A DNA stretch of 48,064 bases from an uncultured Gemmiger sp. (GTDB lineage Bacteria; Bacillota; Clostridia; Oscillospirales; Ruminococcaceae): assembly GCA_949295035.1 (NCBI GenBank), contig CASFJO010000023.1:1-48064 (forward strand), in the 5' to 3' direction. The notes under the pieces were generated by a model. It made no database searches. It was not told the DNA's origin and was given only the letters and a program-made list of their open reading frames with translations. Both the position numbers and the translations under genes were made by a program. Shown in pieces: positions 45,849 to 48,064 of the stretch. Within the stretch, counting starts at the first letter, position 1, and every line of letters starts with the position of its first letter.

Positions 45849-47324
45849 ATGAATTTACCAAAACGAAACAGTGCGGACGGACGCTGCTACTGGATGAAGC
45901 CCGAGGTACAGGAGGAACTGCAACCGCTTTTTGATCAGTGCATTCAGGACGCCATTGACGGCAGAATCACGCGTCTTGATTCCCTCTGGCCACCGGTAGT
46001 GGTCAGCAGCGAAGGCGCACCCTTTGAGGTGCACGCTCTGGTGAGAAAATGGACCGAAGCGCAGCAGGCCGAAACCTTGGATGCGGAAAAGGCCATCGCC
46101 TTCAGCGAAAACCTGCGCCGCCAGAGCCGATGGGGTGAAATTGATTACTATTTACTTGGCCTGTTGGAACGGGAGCTGCAGGAGAAGTATTTTGTCGTGA
46201 CCGGTCGTAAAGATGACCACCGCTGGAATCGGGAGTACTCCCTGAAACCAGGTATCCGTGCAGAGGAGGTTCCGGAGCCGCTGTTGCGTTTCGCCTGCTA
46301 TGTGGCAGTGAACTATAAAGTATATGGTATGGACTTTGAGTATTTGGACACCAATTACCTCTTTGGATTGGTGGAGAAAGTCCGTCCAGATATGGTGAAA
46401 AAGCTCCGGGAAAATGGAACCGGCAGGCTGCCGCTCTCTCTGCAAAAGCGGAAAACAAAGCACTTCACCGCATCGGCCAACGATGCCTTTGCCGTTATCA
46501 GAATCACTGCCAGGGACAACACGGAGGAATGCTGCCGCGAAGTGCTGAACTACCTGTGTGAGCTTCTGGAGCAGGAGGATTTTCCCCGCAGCTACGCGGT
46601 GGAGTTCAAAGGGCCGGAAAAGAGTTATCTTCCCATCACAGGCCTGCCCAAAAAGGGAGTAAACCAGCTCTTTGCCTGTGCCGTGCGGTACCCTGGCCTC
46701 CATTCCCTGATGGAACGGTACGCCCGGCTTGCCATGCGGCAATATGAGCAGTACACCAATCTCAGCGCTGAGCAGTGCGCGCTCCCCGGAAGTTTTGCCG
46801 TGGTCGCCCTGGGAATGCTGGGGCAAGAGTGGCAGCAGCTGGTATGGGATTATCTCGATCTCTGTGATGATGAGCACTCCCACTTACAGGAAAAATTCCT
46901 CCGGGAGTATGTGAAACAGTTTGGATTTACCGCCGATACCGTCCCTGTATTTGTCCGTGGGGTGCTGTCCATGCAGAACATGAAGTATTCCAAGGACTAT
47001 ACAGCGTGGATGGCAAATGCAGAAAGCCTGGGCGCTCTGCTGGAGGCAAAAATCCACCTGTCCGAGATCGTTCCAAGCGGTTTTTCCTCTGACGAGGATG
47101 ACGATGATGACGAGGGCGAGGAACCCGCCGAAGAAACAGAAGCCAGCCCGGAGGAAGTGCTGCAATACGCATGGGAGACGGTCTGCTATGTGATCTGGGG
47201 CAAAGCCAGCGCCAAGGGTGGTCAGAAAGTGGTGGAAGCAGCTCCGGAGGAACTGAAGGAACTTTACCGACAGTTTTTTATTCCGATAACGGAGAACCTG
47301 GAAGGAAGTGGTGGCCTGCTATGA
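45849..47324 (+). CDS. Unknown protein with tandem paralogue, full-length copy
   Basis: A 491-residue soluble protein; no family recognised. It begins MNLPKRNSADGRCYWMKPEV and includes PEPLLRFACYVAVNYKVYGM, KRKTKHFTASANDAFAVIRI and a strongly acidic run in SSDEDDDDDEGEEPAEETEA near residues 418-437. No signal peptide or membrane segment is present. ATG 45849 has a GGAAAGAGGTGG site. The next gene overlaps by four bases and is a paralogue of its first half. Tandem paralogues are often seen with immunity or defence proteins, but nothing here proves that role. Confidence 0.8.
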   Translation: MNLPKRNSADGRCYWMKPEVQEELQPLFDQCIQDAIDGRITRLDSLWPPVVVSSEGAPFEVHALVRKWTEAQQAETLDAEKAIAFSENLRRQSRWGEIDYYLLGLLERELQEKYFVVTGRKDDHRWNREYSLKPGIRAEEVPEPLLRFACYVAVNYKVYGMDFEYLDTNYLFGLVEKVRPDMVKKLRENGTGRLPLSLQKRKTKHFTASANDAFAVIRITARDNTEECCREVLNYLCELLEQEDFPRSYAVEFKGPEKSYLPITGLPKKGVNQLFACAVRYPGLHSLMERYARLAMRQYEQYTNLSAEQCALPGSFAVVALGMLGQEWQQLVWDYLDLCDDEHSHLQEKFLREYVKQFGFTADTVPVFVRGVLSMQNMKYSKDYTAWMANAESLGALLEAKIHLSEIVPSGFSSDEDDDDDEGEEPAEETEASPEEVLQYAWETVCYVIWGKASAKGGQKVVEAAPEELKELYRQFFIPITENLEGSGGLL

Positions 47325-48028
47325 GTTTGCCGAAACGTGATGGCGTACATGGCCGTTATTACCTGATTCATAAACCAGATACGGATCCCGAAGTGCTGGA
47401 ACAAGCCGATCAGTGCATCCAGGATGTGTTGGATGGAACCGCAAAAGAAAACCATTCCGGCTACCCGGTGGTTGTTCGGAATCAAAACGGAACACCCTTT
47501 CTTCCCAGCCAGCTGCTGGAGCGGTATCTGTCCAAACTGCCTTTGAAGGGATTTCCCTATGAGGACGCGGTCACCTTCTGCGATGCCCTGCGGCGTCTGG
47601 CGGGCTGGAAGGAGATTGATTACACACTACGGCAGTACATCGAAAAGCAGGTGCAGGATCGGTACTTTGAGGTCGGAGAGCGGGAGGATGGTTTTACGGT
47701 TTTCCCGCCCTACACCGTGTGGCCCGAGCTGCGGCCGGAGGATGTGGACGAGGGCCTGCTGCGCTTTGCCTGCTATGTGGCGGTCTGCTATACCGTGTAC
47801 GGCCTGAGTTTTGAGTACCTCACCACTGAGCATATCCTCGGCCTGGTTTCCCAGCTCCGCCCGGATATGGTGAAGGAGCTGAAAACCAACGGCAGCGGCA
47901 AACTGCCGCCTAACATCCAAAAACGGAAAACAAAGCATCTGACTGCCTCGGCCAACGACGCTTTCGCCACCATCCGCATCACCGCCAGAGACTGCACCGA
48001 GGGGTGCTGCGACGAGGCGCTGAGCTAA
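47321..48028 (+). pseudogene. Truncated second copy of the unknown paralogue
   Basis: 235 residues matching the first half of the preceding protein: MSLPKRDGVHGRYYLIHKPD, EGLLRFACYVAVCYTVYGLS and the near-identical KRKTKHLTASANDAFATIRI followed by TARDCTEGCC. It then stops after DEALS, where the longer copy continues EVLNYLCELLEQ for another 250-plus residues. The 36 bases to the window end do not visibly resume the homology in another frame, so truncation by recombination is favoured over a simple frameshift. Its start overlaps the upstream stop (ATGA). It may still make a stable protein. Confidence 0.7.
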
Positions 48029-48064
48029 TCAGAGATTCTTTGATCATGAAATTCAGATGAGCGG

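Larger units (their letters stand above)
30700..48064. mobile_element. Integrative mobilizable element and accessory cargo in tRNA-Ser
   Basis: An integrase reads toward the tRNA-Ser 3' end, followed by relaxase, MobC-like protein, RepA-like ATPase and excisionase-type protein in one orientation. Cargo with different base composition follows: modification/restriction genes, defence-like proteins and many gene fragments. No second copy of the tRNA 3' end was found within the window, so the right boundary is undetermined and cargo beyond about 40 kb may belong to other insertions. No type IV secretion genes are present, hence mobilizable rather than conjugative. Confidence 0.7.

Noticed and set aside
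30723-48064. Right attachment site (second copy of the tRNA-Ser 3' end)
   Set aside because: I looked for a repeat of gggttcgaatcccaccgtctcc to the right and found none, so no attR is annotated.

Overview
The window is high-GC Firmicutes chromosome. Gene order and style suggest an anaerobic gut clostridium of the Oscillospiraceae/Ruminococcaceae type (Faecalibacterium, Gemmiger or Subdoligranulum-like); the genus is an inference. It opens at the replication origin: an intergenic stretch with DnaA-box-like sites, then dnaN-rlbA-recF-remB-gyrB-gyrA in the order known from Bacillus. Next come pyruvate:ferredoxin oxidoreductase (nifJ), a PIG-V-like membrane glycosyltransferase, and rsmG-noc-parA-parB-serS. 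Three perfect 16-bp parS palindromes lie between noc and parA. Origin firing, gyrase supply and chromosome partition are thus encoded within the first 18 kb.

From 19.0 to 30.7 kb lies core chromosome: tRNA-Met(CAU) and tRNA-Glu(UUC), two PH-domain membrane proteins, uppP, a DUF362/ferredoxin protein, a lipoprotein, an M18 aminopeptidase, gluQ, a PTS enzyme I-like protein, a patatin-like lipase and tRNA-Ser(CGA). Non-coding structure here includes a ~160-bp intergenic element present in two opposite copies whose hairpins covary, a long inverted repeat between two tRNAs, and a promoter far upstream of tRNA-Ser that implies an unassigned leader RNA.

Right of tRNA-Ser the character changes. A tyrosine integrase abuts the tRNA and is followed by a relaxase, a MobC-like protein, a RepA-like AAA ATPase and an excisionase-type HTH protein: an integrative mobilizable element. 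Beyond its GC-rich backbone sits a non-coding block of four ~106-bp imperfect tandem repeats bracketed by related hairpins, probably its replication or transfer origin. After that the cargo is a mosaic, mostly AT-rich: a C-protein-like regulator and two cytosine-5 methyltransferases (the second truncated), remnants of restriction genes including an McrB-like fragment, a frameshifted gene, a metallophosphatase, a Schlafen/AlbA_2-type protein with repeated operator-like boxes, a zinc-ribbon/SEC-C protein with an HEPN-like RNxxxH motif, a TetR regulator, and two tandem paralogues of unknown function, the second truncated. No right attachment site was found, so the element probably runs past the window end.

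The best candidates for something undescribed are the palindrome-flanked 106-bp array, the zinc-ribbon/HEPN-like/SEC-C protein, the TetR plus tandem-paralogue module, and the covarying intergenic element. All calls come from reading the sequence; no database search was run.
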